Source: Acetonema longum DSM 6540
GTDB taxonomy: Bacteria > Bacillota > Negativicutes > Sporomusales > Acetonemataceae
Assembly: GCF_000219125.1 (NCBI RefSeq)
Contig: NZ_AFGF01000012.1
Location: 1-61,407, forward strand
DNA length: 61,407 bases
Direction: 5' to 3'
Of this stretch, positions 42,175 through 53,100 are shown in pieces. Position 1 is the stretch's first letter; each line of letters opens with the position of its first letter. The notes beneath the pieces are model-generated. The model had not been told where the DNA came from. It was given only the letters and a program-made list of their open reading frames with translations, and made no database searches. The position numbers and the translations under genes were made by a program.

Positions 42175-44603
42175 TCCGCTATATTCTGTTGGCGCCGCGC
42201 TGGCGCAAGGTGTGGGCCGACCTGTGGGGAAACAAGCTGCGGACGGCCCTGGTTGTGCTGTCTATTTCCGTCGGGGTGTTCGCGGTGGGCATGGTGTACA
42301 GCTCGTATCTGATGTTTCAGCGGGATCTGGCGATCAGCTGGGCGGCGGCGTCGCCGGCCAGCGCCAGCCTGTATGCGGACCCGTTTGATGAGGAACTGGC
42401 CGAGAGCGTCCGCAGCCTGCGCGGGGTCAAGGAGGCCGAGGGAAGGCGCAATGTCAACCTGCGGGTGCGCACGGCGGGGGATCAGTGGCGGCAGATGATG
42501 CTGATCGCCATTCCGGATTACGCCAAACAGAAGGTGAATATTGTGCGGCCCCAGTCCGGCGCCTGGCCGCCGGGAGACGGGGATGCGCTGCTGGAACGCT
42601 CGTCTTTAGCCGAACTGGGGGTGGCCCAGGGGGAACCCATTCTCGTGGAGACTGCTGCCGGGCGCAAACGCTGGCTGAAGGTCACCGGGACTGTATATGA
42701 TCCCAGCCAGTTCCCCAGCAAATTCAGCGGCAGCGCCTACGGCTACATCAACATGGATACCCTGGAGAAGCTGGATGAAACGCGGCAGCTGGATCAGGTC
42801 AATCTGGTGGTCCAGCCCGGCATACTGCAGGGAAAGGACACCGCGCCGATCAAGGCGGTGGGCCGGAAGGCCTGGAGCAAACTGGAACAGGGGGATACCA
42901 CGGTATCCTGGCTGCAGGTGAATACGCCCGGCGAACATCTGATGCAGGGCGTTATCAATGCCCTGCTGCTGCTGCTGGCGGTGCTGGGGGCGCTGTCGCT
43001 GCTGCTGGGGGCATTGCTGCTGGTGAATACGATATCCTCCATTTTGACGCAGCAGGTGCGTCAGCTGGGGATTATGAAATCCATCGGGGCGCGCCGGGAT
43101 CAGATTCTGCGGATGTACCTGACACTGGTGGGGGCCTACGGCATTCTGGCGCTGGTGGTGGCAGCCCCGCTGGGAGCGCTGGCGGCCAGTGGGGTGACCG
43201 GTTTTATGTCCGAAATGTTTAACTTTGAGTCCGGTGGGCTGGAATTGCCGCTGCGGGTCATATTGGTTGAAATGGCAGTGGCCCTCCTGGTGCCGCTGGC
43301 AGCGGCTCTGTGGCCGGTATGGTGCGGCACCGGCATCACGGTGCGGGAGGCGTTAAATGACTATGGCATCAGTGGTGTGGAAGCCAGGGGCCGGGTGGAC
43401 ATCTGGGTGGATGCCGCGCTGGAACGGCTGAAGGGGCTGCCCCGGCCTGTGCTGCTGTCGCTGCGGAACACCTTCCGGCGCAAGGGGCGGCTCGCGCTGA
43501 CCCTACTGACTTTGACCGTGGCCGGGACGGTATTTATGGCGGTATTTTCGGTGCGGGCGTCCCTGTATTCCACTCTGGACCAGGCGATGGAATATTTTCA
43601 TTATGACATGGCGGTGGAATTTGCCCAAAGCTACCGGGTGAACCGCATTGAGCAGGAGGTGTTCCGTGTGCCCGGTATTAAAGCCGCGGAACCCTGGGGG
43701 AGATCCGCCGGCCGGGTGCTGCAGGACGTACGCAAGGAATCCGAGGCCGAGGCCAGCCAAAATGTGTTTATTCTTGCGCCCCCGGCTGATACCGGGATGA
43801 TCCATCCGCAGATGCTTCAGGGGCGCTGGCTGCTGCCTGAAGATGAAAGCGCCCTGGTCATCAATACGGAGGTGCTGAAAGACAATCCGCATTTACAGGT
43901 GGGCGGCCCGGCGGTGGTCATGGTGGGCCCCCGCAAGCTGCAGTTTACGGTGGTGGGGATTGCTCAGGGCATACTGGCCGGGCCGATTGTATACGCCCCT
44001 TACGAATGGATGGCCGGAGCGGTGCAGGAGACCGGCCGGGCCCGGACCGTACAGATCATTACCAATTCCGCCGATCCTCAGACGCAAAGCGTGGTGGGCA
44101 GAGCGCTGGAAGAGCATATGAAGCAAAACAGCCTGCGGGTGAAGAATGTGACGATTACCTGGCAGCAAAAAGAGCGGATTCGCTCGCAGTTTGCCATAAT
44201 CACCATTTTTCTGCTGATTATGGCGGTGCTGCTGGCGGTAGTGGGAGCGCTGGGACTGACGGGGACGATGGGGATTAACGTCCTGGAGCGGACCCGGGAG
44301 ATTGGCGTGATGCGGGCGGTTGGCGCTTCCAGCCTGGACATCGGCAAAGTATTCGTGGTGGAAGCGCTGTGCATCGGCGTACTGAGCTGGCTGGCGGGAG
44401 CGTTGCTGGCGCTGCCGGTGGCGGCGCTGCTGAGCCATCAGGTAGGGGTGCTGTTTATGCAAAACCCCCTGGCATTTTCCTTCAGTTTTCTGGGCGTAGG
44501 GATTTGGCTGGGGCTGTCGACGGCGCTGTCGGCGCTGGCAAGCCTGCTGCCGGCCTGGAACGCGGCCAGACTGAGCGTACGGGATGTATTAAGTTATCAA
44601 TAA
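42171..44603 (+). CDS. FtsX/MacB-like ABC transporter permease
   Basis: An 810-aa integral membrane permease. I read about eight hydrophobic segments: near 22-44, 263-288, 318-338, 365-385, 440-460, 680-705, 725-750 and 765-790. This is a duplicated four-TM FtsX layout with two large extracytoplasmic domains (about 45-260 and 462-678). [15 protein letters not shown] and [18 protein letters not shown] are the characteristic FtsX-core sequences before the TM hairpins. The family couples cytoplasmic ATP hydrolysis to movement of extracytoplasmic domains and export of peptides or lipids. Start ATG 42171 overlaps the ATPase stop (ATGA), so expression is coupled. Substrate unproven. Confidence 0.9.
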   Translation: MIRYILLAPRWRKVWADLWGNKLRTALVVLSISVGVFAVGMVYSSYLMFQRDLAISWAAASPASASLYADPFDEELAESVRSLRGVKEAEGRRNVNLRVRTAGDQWRQMMLIAIPDYAKQKVNIVRPQSGAWPPGDGDALLERSSLAELGVAQGEPILVETAAGRKRWLKVTGTVYDPSQFPSKFSGSAYGYINMDTLEKLDETRQLDQVNLVVQPGILQGKDTAPIKAVGRKAWSKLEQGDTTVSWLQVNTPGEHLMQGVINALLLLLAVLGALSLLLGALLLVNTISSILTQQVRQLGIMKSIGARRDQILRMYLTLVGAYGILALVVAAPLGALAASGVTGFMSEMFNFESGGLELPLRVILVEMAVALLVPLAAALWPVWCGTGITVREALNDYGISGVEARGRVDIWVDAALERLKGLPRPVLLSLRNTFRRKGRLALTLLTLTVAGTVFMAVFSVRASLYSTLDQAMEYFHYDMAVEFAQSYRVNRIEQEVFRVPGIKAAEPWGRSAGRVLQDVRKESEAEASQNVFILAPPADTGMIHPQMLQGRWLLPEDESALVINTEVLKDNPHLQVGGPAVVMVGPRKLQFTVVGIAQGILAGPIVYAPYEWMAGAVQETGRARTVQIITNSADPQTQSVVGRALEEHMKQNSLRVKNVTITWQQKERIRSQFAIITIFLLIMAVLLAVVGALGLTGTMGINVLERTREIGVMRAVGASSLDIGKVFVVEALCIGVLSWLAGALLALPVAALLSHQVGVLFMQNPLAFSFSFLGVGIWLGLSTALSALASLLPAWNAARLSVRDVLSYQ

Positions 44604-44633
44604 TAATACGAATAAGGGCAAGGAGAGAAGTGA

Positions 44634-45560
44634 ATGGCAATGAACAAAGGATTGCGGAGCCAGGAGAGCTGGATGAAACGTCATCTGCCGTCGGCGCTGC
44701 TGGCAGCAGTCATCATTGTAGCTTTGGCGGGCGGTTTCTGGCTGTTGAACCTTGGCCGGCAAAACAAGCCGCAGGATCTGCCGGCAATAAAGGCGGATGA
44801 GCGCGTATTGGCCGAAGGGATTGTGTATCCGGTGCATTATTCCCAGATGGTAATGCCTGTGAACGGAATGGTGGGTGAGGTACTGGCCAAAGAAGGGGAC
44901 AGGGTGCAGGCCGGGCAGCCGATTATCCGGCTGGTTCGGGCGGATTACCAGGCCCGGGTGGACAGCGCCGGTTCGGCGGTAAAACGGGCGGAGGCCGCCG
45001 TGAAGCAGGCCGGGGTGAAGCTTGCGGAGGCGGAACGGGAATGGCAGCGGCAGCAGCGGATGGACGCGGCCGGGGCCACGTCCCGTCAGCAGCTTGAGCA
45101 GGCCGAGACAGCGGTTGAACGGGACAGGGCCGGGCTGGCGCAGGCGGAGGCGGAGCTGGCGGCCCAAAAGGATAAATTGTCCGAGTCCGAAGGTGAACTG
45201 GAAAAGACAGAGCTGCGGGCAACGATCGACGGTACGGTGGCTTTCCTGGATGTGAAACCGGGCGAGCATGCGCCAGCCGGTGAGATATTGGTGCGGCTTG
45301 CGGACGAAACCGCCTGGGAGGTGCGCAGCGACGACCTCACCGAATTGGCGGTCGTCAAGGTCCGGGCCGGCGACACGGCGATTTTGACGTTTGACGGCAT
45401 ACCCGGGCTGGAGATTCCCGGACGGGTCCAATTTATCCGGCCTTACGGGGAGAAGAAACGGGGGGATATTACCTATACCGTGTTTATTGCTCCGGATTAC
45501 TGGGATGAGCGTCTGCGCTGGATGATGACCGCCCAGATTGCCATTGCGGCCTCAAAGTGA
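44634..45560 (+). CDS. HlyD/MacA-type membrane fusion protein
   Basis: A 308-aa periplasmic adaptor anchored by one N-terminal TM (about residues 20-37). It has a biotinyl/lipoyl-like half (MVMPVNGMVGEVLAKEGDRV), a long Ala/Glu/Arg-rich coiled-coil hairpin at about 95-190, the second lipoyl half (LRATIDGTVAFLDVKPGEHA), and a beta-barrel end. Such proteins bridge an inner-membrane pump to an outer-membrane channel. It is preceded by AAGGAGAG and followed by the TolC-family gene after 16 nt. Its presence implies a cell with two membranes. Confidence 0.9.
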   Translation: MAMNKGLRSQESWMKRHLPSALLAAVIIVALAGGFWLLNLGRQNKPQDLPAIKADERVLAEGIVYPVHYSQMVMPVNGMVGEVLAKEGDRVQAGQPIIRLVRADYQARVDSAGSAVKRAEAAVKQAGVKLAEAEREWQRQQRMDAAGATSRQQLEQAETAVERDRAGLAQAEAELAAQKDKLSESEGELEKTELRATIDGTVAFLDVKPGEHAPAGEILVRLADETAWEVRSDDLTELAVVKVRAGDTAILTFDGIPGLEIPGRVQFIRPYGEKKRGDITYTVFIAPDYWDERLRWMMTAQIAIAASK

Positions 45561-45576
45561 AAAGGAGAATAATTAC

Positions 45577-46917
45577 ATGCTAAGACAGAAGGTATGGAAA
45601 ACGTGCTGGGTCGCAATACCTGTCGGGATCATATTTCTGGCCAACAGTATGAATACCTGGGCGGCTCCGGTTGAGCTTTCGCTGCATGAGAGCATCGCTC
45701 TGGCGCTGCGGAATAATCCCGCGGTAAAAATAGCCGAGGCGGACCAGTCGCAGGCGGTTTGGGCCGTTGCTGAAATCAGAGGGGAGTTCGGCCCCGGTCT
45801 AAAGTATGACCATACATATTCCCGGGCGGAAATCGCCGCTTCTACGCTGAACGATGATCTGCTGGGCTATTTGTCCGGTTCCGCCCTTAAAAGCAATGGA
45901 TTCAGGAACAGGATCACGCTGAACCTGCCCCTTTATACCGGAGGAAGAAGGGCTGGATTGCTGGGGCAGGCCGAAGACAATCTTTATGCTGCCCGTCTGG
46001 AAGTGAAAAAAGCCAAACAGCAGCTTGCCTTTGACACAACAACCGCCTATTTCAACGCACTGCAGGCGCGCAGCCTGCTGGAAATCAGCCAGGAGTCCAT
46101 GGAGAATCTTACGGCGCATTTGAAAAATGTGCAGGTGAAATATGAAGAAGGGCTGGTAACCAAAGCCGAGGTACTGCGCGCCGAAGTGGAACTGGCCAAT
46201 GCCGGACAGGATCTCATGACGGCGCAGAACGACTATAACCTGGCGATTGACAGCCTGAACAATGTGATGGGACTGCCGTTGGATCATGAAATCACGATAA
46301 CGGCGACAGGCAATGGAGCAATAGCCTATGAAAGCGATACTCGTACCCTTGAGGAGTGCATACAATACGCCCGGCGGAATCACCCTGCGGTCATACAGAG
46401 CCAAATCAGGGTTAATGCCGCCAAACAAGGCGTAAAAGCCGAAAAGAGCGGAAATTTGCCGCAAATCAGCTTGAATGGCAGCAATGACTGGTATGACGAG
46501 GATTTTCCCGGGGCGAAGGAAAGCTACTGGATGGTGAGCCTTACCGCTTCTCTGAATGTATTTGACGCCGGCGTTGTAAAGTCCAAGGTGAAGCAGGCCG
46601 AAAGTAAAATGGACAAAGCGCGGCAACAAGCCCGACAGGCGGAAGAAGCGGCCGCTCTTGACGTAAGCAAGGCCTACCATGACCTAAGGGCGGCGGAAAA
46701 CCGCATCGCCACAACAAAAGGTGTGGTGGATAAGGCGCGGGAGATTTTCCGGATTACCGAAATCCGCTACCGCGAGGGCGCCGGTACAAACCTGGATGTG
46801 ATTGACGCCCAGCTGACGCTGGCTCAGGCTAAGACGAAACATAACCAGGCGCGGTATGATTATTGCAGAAGCAAAGCCAAATTGATGCAGGCCATGGGAA
46901 TGGATCAAGATACATGA
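45577..46917 (+). CDS. TolC-family outer membrane efflux channel
   Basis: A 446-aa outer-membrane factor. A signal peptide lies at ~1-29 (MLRQKVWKTCWVA ... MNTWAAP). The mature part shows the internal TolC duplication: SLHESIALALRNNPAVKIAEAD and later TLEECIQYARRNHPAVIQSQ, each followed by long helical segments (QVKYEEGLVTKAEVLRAEVELA and EIRYREGAGTNLDVIDAQLTLA). It would form the trimeric exit channel for the adaptor and pump before it. ATG 45577 is preceded by AAAGGAG at 45561-45567. It is the best evidence in the window that the host is a diderm despite Firmicutes-like expression signals. Confidence 0.93.
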   Translation: MLRQKVWKTCWVAIPVGIIFLANSMNTWAAPVELSLHESIALALRNNPAVKIAEADQSQAVWAVAEIRGEFGPGLKYDHTYSRAEIAASTLNDDLLGYLSGSALKSNGFRNRITLNLPLYTGGRRAGLLGQAEDNLYAARLEVKKAKQQLAFDTTTAYFNALQARSLLEISQESMENLTAHLKNVQVKYEEGLVTKAEVLRAEVELANAGQDLMTAQNDYNLAIDSLNNVMGLPLDHEITITATGNGAIAYESDTRTLEECIQYARRNHPAVIQSQIRVNAAKQGVKAEKSGNLPQISLNGSNDWYDEDFPGAKESYWMVSLTASLNVFDAGVVKSKVKQAESKMDKARQQARQAEEAAALDVSKAYHDLRAAENRIATTKGVVDKAREIFRITEIRYREGAGTNLDVIDAQLTLAQAKTKHNQARYDYCRSKAKLMQAMGMDQDT

Positions 46918-46959
46918 AGCGGCGCGGCGGCGAATTTTTGAAAAGGTGGAGGGGCAATT

Positions 46960-47958
46960 TTGCGTGAACAGAATGTGACAGGCATGACAGTGGAAATTAA
47001 AGCCCTCAGCAAGACCTATCGTAAAAATAACGGAACTGTTTTTACAGCCGTTGACAACGTGAATCTGGCGATACACAGGGGCGAAGTCTTTGGTTTTCTG
47101 GGCGCAAACGGCGCAGGCAAAACCACAACCATCAAAATGATGTGCGGCCTGGTCGCCCCGACCTCCGGCCGCATATTGCTCAACGGCTGCGACACCGGTC
47201 CGGAGCGCGGCAATGCCATGCGGCAGATCGGGGTGGTTTTGGAAGGAACGAGAAATATCTACTGGCCTTTATCGGCCTGGCAGAATTTAATGTATTTCGG
47301 CAGGCTGAAGGGTTGTTCCGGCAGAGCGTTAAACGAACGCAGCGAACAGCTTCTGCGGGAGCTGGAGCTGTGGGACCGGCGCAATGATATTGTCCGGAAT
47401 TTTTCCCGGGGGATGCAGCAAAGAATTGCCATTGCCTGCGCTCTGATTGCCGATCCTCCTATTCTTATCCTGGATGAGCCGACGCTGGGCCTGGATGTTG
47501 AGGCGACTCAGATCATGAAGGCGCTGCTGCAGCGGCTGGCCCGGGAGTATCAGAAAACGGTCATCATTACTTCCCATCAGCTGGATGTGGTGCAGGAGCT
47601 GTGCGACCGTGTGGCCATCATCCATAAAGGTCGGATCATTGCCGACAGGAGTCTGGCTGAATTATTGGCGCTTTTTGGACAGGGCTGCTATCAGATTAAG
47701 GCAAAAGGAAATTTCGCCAATCTGGAAAAGAATCTGCCCGGGGATTTCAGCGTAACCGAGGAAAACGGCACGGTATTGTTGACCGGGCCAATCAGCAGTC
47801 AGGCTGAATTATACGGTTTGCTTTTAAAAATAAGAGAACAGGGCATGACGCTGATTGCCGCATCGCCGATAGAACCGGATTTGGAAGAAGTGTTTTTAAA
47901 GCTGGTGAAAAACAAGGGGGGGGAAGGTCAACGATGGAGACATGCAAAGTTATGCTGA
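46960..47958 (+). CDS. ABC-2 type transporter ATP-binding protein
   Basis: A 332-aa ATPase of the drug/daunorubicin-type ABC-2 exporters. Walker A GANGAGKTT, signature NFSRGMQQRIAIA (SRGMQ in place of SGGQQ), Walker B LILDEPTLGLD, and H-loop ITSHQ are all present. The C-terminal ~90 residues are the extension usual in this family. The start is TTG 46960, 5 nt after GGTGGAGGGG; the next in-frame GTG and ATG lie 5 and 8 codons later. The permease gene overlaps its 3' end by 25 nt, so the pair forms one exporter. It probably gives a second export or self-protection route. Confidence 0.9.
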   Translation: MREQNVTGMTVEIKALSKTYRKNNGTVFTAVDNVNLAIHRGEVFGFLGANGAGKTTTIKMMCGLVAPTSGRILLNGCDTGPERGNAMRQIGVVLEGTRNIYWPLSAWQNLMYFGRLKGCSGRALNERSEQLLRELELWDRRNDIVRNFSRGMQQRIAIACALIADPPILILDEPTLGLDVEATQIMKALLQRLAREYQKTVIITSHQLDVVQELCDRVAIIHKGRIIADRSLAELLALFGQGCYQIKAKGNFANLEKNLPGDFSVTEENGTVLLTGPISSQAELYGLLLKIREQGMTLIAASPIEPDLEEVFLKLVKNKGGEGQRWRHAKLC

Positions 47959-48719
47959 ATGAGACCTACAAAGGGCTGCTTATTTCCTGGAACTATAAAT
48001 TCGAAACCTTTTTACAGCTTTTAGTGATGGGCATGGTCTTCCTTGGCATCGGCTTTATCATGGGAGGGGGGCAGGTCACTCCGGACCGCCTTGCTTTTAT
48101 CTTAGTGGGTTATTTAATGTGGCTGTATTCCACCATTGTGATTTCCAATATGTGCTATGACCTGCTGGGAGAGGCGCAGGCTGGCACGCTGGAACAAGTT
48201 TTTATGAGTCCTGTGCCCGTGCCTTTGATATTAATGGGCCGGTCTTTTTCCACATTGATTACGGCTACGATTCATATTTTACTGTTGACGCTGGTGATGC
48301 TCTGGGGGTTTGGGGTCAGTATTCCGCTCCGCTGGTCGGGCTTGCCCGTATTCATTGTTACGATCGCCGGATTGTTTGGCTTTGGTTTCATGATTGCCGG
48401 GGCGACGCTGCTATTTAAACGGATCGGCCAGCTGGCCAGTTTAACGGCCAATGCGCTGCTGTTTCTCAATGGCTCCATGGTTCCCGTTGAGCAGTTCCCC
48501 CAATGGCTGGCCATCTTTGCGAAAACCCTGCCGACAACGCAGGGGGTCATCTTGCTGCGGCAGACTTTACTGGAGACCTATTCGCTGCATGATTTATGGC
48601 GGGATGGCAGTTTACTGCTGCTTCTTTCCCAGTCAGCCGTTTATTTTGGCGGCGGGTTGCTGTTTCTCATCTGGTGCGTGAAAAAAGCCAAACGCGCCGG
48701 AACTCTGGGATCTTATTAA
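47934..48719 (+). CDS. ABC-2 type transporter permease
   Basis: A 261-aa membrane protein with about six hydrophobic segments (for example FLQLLVMGMVFLGIGFIMGG, IHILLLTLVMLWGFG, VFIVTIAGLFGFGFMIAG, and a last one near the C-terminus), plus the ABC-2 features NGSMVPVEQFPQWL and LPTTQGVILLRQTLL. It begins inside the end of its ATPase gene (25-nt overlap), with GGGGGGGAAGG upstream. The genes are followed immediately by a long hairpin. Its product and substrate are not known; context suggests export of, or resistance to, one of the peptides encoded here. Confidence 0.9.
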   Translation: METCKVMLNETYKGLLISWNYKFETFLQLLVMGMVFLGIGFIMGGGQVTPDRLAFILVGYLMWLYSTIVISNMCYDLLGEAQAGTLEQVFMSPVPVPLILMGRSFSTLITATIHILLLTLVMLWGFGVSIPLRWSGLPVFIVTIAGLFGFGFMIAGATLLFKRIGQLASLTANALLFLNGSMVPVEQFPQWLAIFAKTLPTTQGVILLRQTLLETYSLHDLWRDGSLLLLLSQSAVYFGGGLLFLIWCVKKAKRAGTLGSY

Positions 48720-48764
48720 AGCCTGCTTAAAAAGCGCACATCCGCATCTTTTTAAGCAGGCTTT
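48718..48764 (+). terminator. 17-bp hairpin between the exporters and the second NRPS block
   Basis: Arms AAAGCCTGCTTAAAAAG (48718-48734) and CTTTTTAAGCAGGCTTT (48748-48764) pair perfectly around a 13-nt loop. The left arm starts at the permease stop codon. There is no long T tract after the stem, so termination strength is uncertain. It marks the boundary between the octapeptide block and the dipeptide block; too little space (42 nt) remains before the next gene for a full promoter of its own unless it overlaps the hairpin. Confidence 0.75.
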
Positions 48765-48806
48765 GCTGCGAAGTTCAATAGATTAAGTGTAATGAGGTGT
48801 AGGCAT

Positions 48807-50120
48807 ATGAAGGTGGTTCAACTGGCCGGCTTATATTTTCTGGGGACTGAGGAGTACAATTCATCCAATAATATGATGGCTACCGTTGTTTTTAAAGAAA
48901 AAATTGACGGTGAAAAACTGTTTCCCAGCTATCGGAAACTGATCCTGCAGAATCCGCTGCTGCAAACCAGAATCGCGGAACGGCCGGAACAAAATATGTT
49001 TGCGTGGGAACGGTTTTCACCGGATGAAATAGAGTATTTCCTGCGCTTTGAGCAGGAGGAGTTTGACCGGCGCTATGACAAGGCGGCTGTTTTACGCCAG
49101 TATTATCCTACCAATTCACGCCTGCCCTTTTACATCACTATTGTCGATGACCGTACAGCGGTCATTTGCATGAATCATGTTCTGGCCAATGGCCGGTCTT
49201 TTATTTTCTGGATTGAAAGATGGCTGCAGTATTACGCCGGCGGAGAGGCCGCCGGCAGCGTTGAGCCAAAGGCCAAAGCAGCTTTCAGGCAGAAACTGGC
49301 GGGCAGGTTGAAAAGAGCCAAGGCCTTTGTGTGGCTGCCGGTTTTCCTGGTTGAATATATGTGCAAAGCCGGCAAAAAGGCCGCGCACAATACGGTAGAT
49401 CTCAGTTACGGCAAGCAGCCCGGACCCAACAACAGCTACGCGCTCAAGGCATACAGCTTCAGCCGGGAGGATACCCAGGACATATTGCGCCTTTGCAAGC
49501 GCAATAATACGACCTTAACAGAACATATGTGCTCCATTTTGGCTGAAAGCTTCTTGCAATACAGCCATCAATGCGGCCATGATAAAAAACGCGTGCTGAT
49601 TTCGATGCCGATGGACATGCAGCCGATTAGGCCCTATACGCCGGAAAATACGTACGGAAATCTGATAGCCAGCCTGCCGGCGCAGTTTTTTGGCGGCAAA
49701 GCAATGGAACCGCAAATCAAGGCCGTATTCAAGTGGTTTCGGCGAGGCATCCCCTACAGTTTGTCCTGCCTGGCTGCGGCAGCAGCCTTTTCCTATGAAA
49801 AAACAAAAAGACAGTGCCTGACGCTGTGCCAAAAAACAATGCCGAAGAGGTCCCCCCTGGGGGACTTTTCACTGACCTATTCCAACCTGGGCGTTATCAC
49901 ATCGCCGGTAATGGAAAAATTAGTGGATGCCGCCTATTTTTATTTTAAACCGCAGACAATTCTTGTGGTGTCATCCACCCTTGCCGGCAGGCTGCACATC
50001 AAAGTGAGCCTGACCAAGGATCTTTATGACGCGGAGGAAGTGTTTGCATTGTTCGATCAAATGCTATCGCTTGAATCTTTGTTGCAGGCGGAGCAAAAAT
50101 CCGGGGAGGAGCAGCATTAA
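48807..50120 (+). CDS. stand-alone condensation/acyltransferase-fold protein, degenerate active site
   Basis: A 437-aa protein that I place tentatively in the condensation-domain/CoA-dependent acyltransferase superfamily. The pattern fits: an N-terminal substrate-like region, then an HxxxDG-like site as CMNHVLANGRSF (about residues 115-125), and late DFSLTYSNLG, resembling the DFG region of C/AATase proteins. In the active site the first His is Asn and the Asp is Asn (NHVLANG against HHxxxDG). GAGGTG (48794-48799) supports ATG 48807; the in-frame ATG at 48792 lies before that site. It ends 1 nt before the second NRPS start, so the two are coupled. It may acylate the dipeptide, supply the acyl group, or be a non-catalytic partner. 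Confidence 0.7.
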   Translation: MKVVQLAGLYFLGTEEYNSSNNMMATVVFKEKIDGEKLFPSYRKLILQNPLLQTRIAERPEQNMFAWERFSPDEIEYFLRFEQEEFDRRYDKAAVLRQYYPTNSRLPFYITIVDDRTAVICMNHVLANGRSFIFWIERWLQYYAGGEAAGSVEPKAKAAFRQKLAGRLKRAKAFVWLPVFLVEYMCKAGKKAAHNTVDLSYGKQPGPNNSYALKAYSFSREDTQDILRLCKRNNTTLTEHMCSILAESFLQYSHQCGHDKKRVLISMPMDMQPIRPYTPENTYGNLIASLPAQFFGGKAMEPQIKAVFKWFRRGIPYSLSCLAAAAAFSYEKTKRQCLTLCQKTMPKRSPLGDFSLTYSNLGVITSPVMEKLVDAAYFYFKPQTILVVSSTLAGRLHIKVSLTKDLYDAEEVFALFDQMLSLESLLQAEQKSGEEQH

Positions 50121-50121
50121 C

Positions 50122-53100
50122 ATGGGAAAAGAGGAACTCACCGCTACAGAGTATGCACTGACTGCTTACCAAAGGGATATTTGGCTTGAACAATGCCTAT
50201 ATCCCGGCAAGCCGATCTACAACTTAGGCGGATACATGGAGATTAAAGGCGAGATGGACGTCCCGGCGCTAAGCAGGTCAATCGCCGCCGTAATCAGACA
50301 TAATGACAGCTTTCGCAGCAATATTGCGAAAAAAAACGGCGAACCCTGTCTGAAAATATTGCCGGAATTGGCCTATGAAGTCCCGTTCCACGATTTTTCC
50401 CAGCAGGAAAACGCCTATGAATATTGCCTCGACTGGCTGAACCGGGAATTCCTGACTCCCATGGCATTTGGCGAGAATTTATTTCAGTTTGCGTTGGTTA
50501 AGTGTGACGCGGGCACGTATTTCTGGCTGATGAAAGTGCATCACATCATTATTGACGGCATGGGCTTATCGATTATGTACAGGCAGGTCATTGAAAATTA
50601 TAATCAGTTGCTTGCAGGCGCTTCAGAGCTGGACCGGATCACCTACTCCTATACTGATTTTGTCGCGGAGCATCAGCGTTATCTCGCTTCCGCCGCGTTT
50701 TTAAATGACAAGGCCTTTTGGCAGGAAAAGTACCGGACGATTCCCGAACCGCTGTTTAGCAGGAATGCGGAGAGCGATGACGCCGCCGCCGGCGTGACCA
50801 GCGATCGGATCAGCTTCGCCGTTAAAAGGTCTTTGTACAATCAAATCATTGCCTTCAGCGAGGCGCAGGGCTGCTCGGTGTTCCATTTCCTGCTGGCGGT
50901 GCTGTTTCTTTATTTCAGCAGGTTATGCGGCAAAGACGAGGTAGTCATCGGCGTTCCCATTCTGAACCGAAGCAAGGCCAAATACAAGCAGACGCTGGGG
51001 CTTTTCGCCAATGTGATGCCGTTAAAGCTCCAGCCGGGCAAGGATTTAACCTTTATTCAGCTGATGCTGTATATCAGGAATGAACTGATGGAATGCTACC
51101 GGCACCAGAAACTGCCCTTCGGAGAGATCTACCGGACGGTGTTTAACGGCGCCGTAGAGAAAAGCAATATTTACGACCTGTCGCTTTCCTATATCAACCG
51201 TGATTTTAGTGAAAATTATCATACGGCCAGCGATTATCAGATCGTCAGCCTGTCGCACCGGCATGAGCGGACGGCGTTGACGATCTTTGTCAGGGACTAT
51301 AATGAGGAAAGAGACGTTGTCTTTGATTTTGACTATCAGACCGCTCTCTTTGCCAAATTTGTCCCGATTGAAAATGTGATCAGTCATTTTAGCCATTTGC
51401 TGGCGGCCGTCCTGGCAAACAGCGGGGAAAGCTTCGCTGAGATCGAAATGATGCCGGAGGAAGAACGGCGGAAGGTGTTAAGGGCGTTTAACAATACGCA
51501 GGCCGGGTATGACAGGGACAAGACAATCCACGCATTGCTTGAGGATCAGGCGGAACAGAGGCCCGAAAGGCCGGCGGCAGTGTTTGAAGGCCGTCAGCTG
51601 ACCTATCGGGCGCTAAACGCCAGGGCGAATCAGCTGGCAAGAGTGTTGCGCCATAAAGGGGTCAAACCTGACAGCATCGTGGGTATCATGACCGAACGTT
51701 CCCTGGAAATGGTGATCGGTGTGATGGCGGTGCTCAAGGCGGGCGGGGCGTACCTGCCGATCGATCCGAACTATCCTGCGGACAGGATCCAATATATGCT
51801 GCAAGACAGCGCCGCGGCGATCCTGCTGACCGGCAGGAACCTGATGCAGCCGCCGGATTATCAGGGTGAAGTTTTGGACCTGGAAGACGGCAGACTGTAT
51901 CAGGGGGAGGAGACAAACCTGGACAGCGTAAATACGCCGGAGGATTTGGCATACATCATTTATACGTCGGGTTCAACGGGCAATCCGAAAGGGGTTATGA
52001 TTGCGCATCAGGGAATCGCCAACCTGAAAACCTTCTTTCAGCAAACCTACCAGGTCGGCGGGCAGGACAGAATGCTGCAATTCGCCAGCAGTTCCTTTGA
52101 CGCTTCGGTATGGGAAATGTTTACCAGCCTGCTGGCCGGAGCAACGCTGTATATCGTTTCACGGGATACGATCCATAACTATGGCGAGTTTACCCGTTTT
52201 ATCGCTGCAAACGGGATTACCATCGCGCTTTTGCCGCCACCGTATCTGACCGGTATTGAGCCGGGGGATGTGCCCGGCTTGAAGCGGCTGATCACCGGCG
52301 GGTCCGCCATCACCAAGGGCCTGATGGAAAAATGGAAGGATAGGCGGGTCTATATCAACGCGTATGGACCTACCGAAGCAACCGTCATTGCAACCACCTG
52401 GAAGTACAGTCCGGAAGCAAGCGGGTATGGCTCGGTGCCGATCGGCGTTCCGATCAGCAACACGCAAATTTATATTCTCGACGGCAACAACCGGCTGCTG
52501 CCTGTGGGCGCCGCCGGTGAACTGTGCATAGCGGGCGACGGATTGGCCCGGGGGTATCTGAACCGGCCGGAGCTGACCGCGGAGAAGTTTGTGCCCAATC
52601 CCTTTAGCCCCGGGGCAAAAATGTATAAGACGGGCGATCTGGCGCGCTGGCTGCCTGACGGCAATATAGAGTTTCTCGGCAGGATTGACCATCAGGTAAA
52701 GATCAGAGGCTTCCGCATCGAACTGGGAGAAATTGAAGCCCGGCTGCTGGAGCATGGAGCGGTAAAGGAAGCGGTGGTCATTGCCAGGCAAGACCGGGCA
52801 GGGGAGGCATACCTGGCGGCGTATTTTACGACGAGCCGTGCGGTGGAGACGGGTGAACTGAGGGAAGCTCTGTTAAAGGAACTGCCTGAATATATGGTCC
52901 CGTCCTATTTTATCCAGCTTGACAAGATGCCCCTGACCGGCAGCGACAAGATCGACAGGAAGGCGCTGCCCGAGCCTGACCTGAGCCTGGCTGCTGCTGT
53001 GGAATATATGGCGCCGCGGGATGAAACGGAAGAAATACTGGCGCGGATATGGCAGGAAGTACTGAAAGTCGAAAGAGTGGGCCTGAAGGATCATTTCTTC

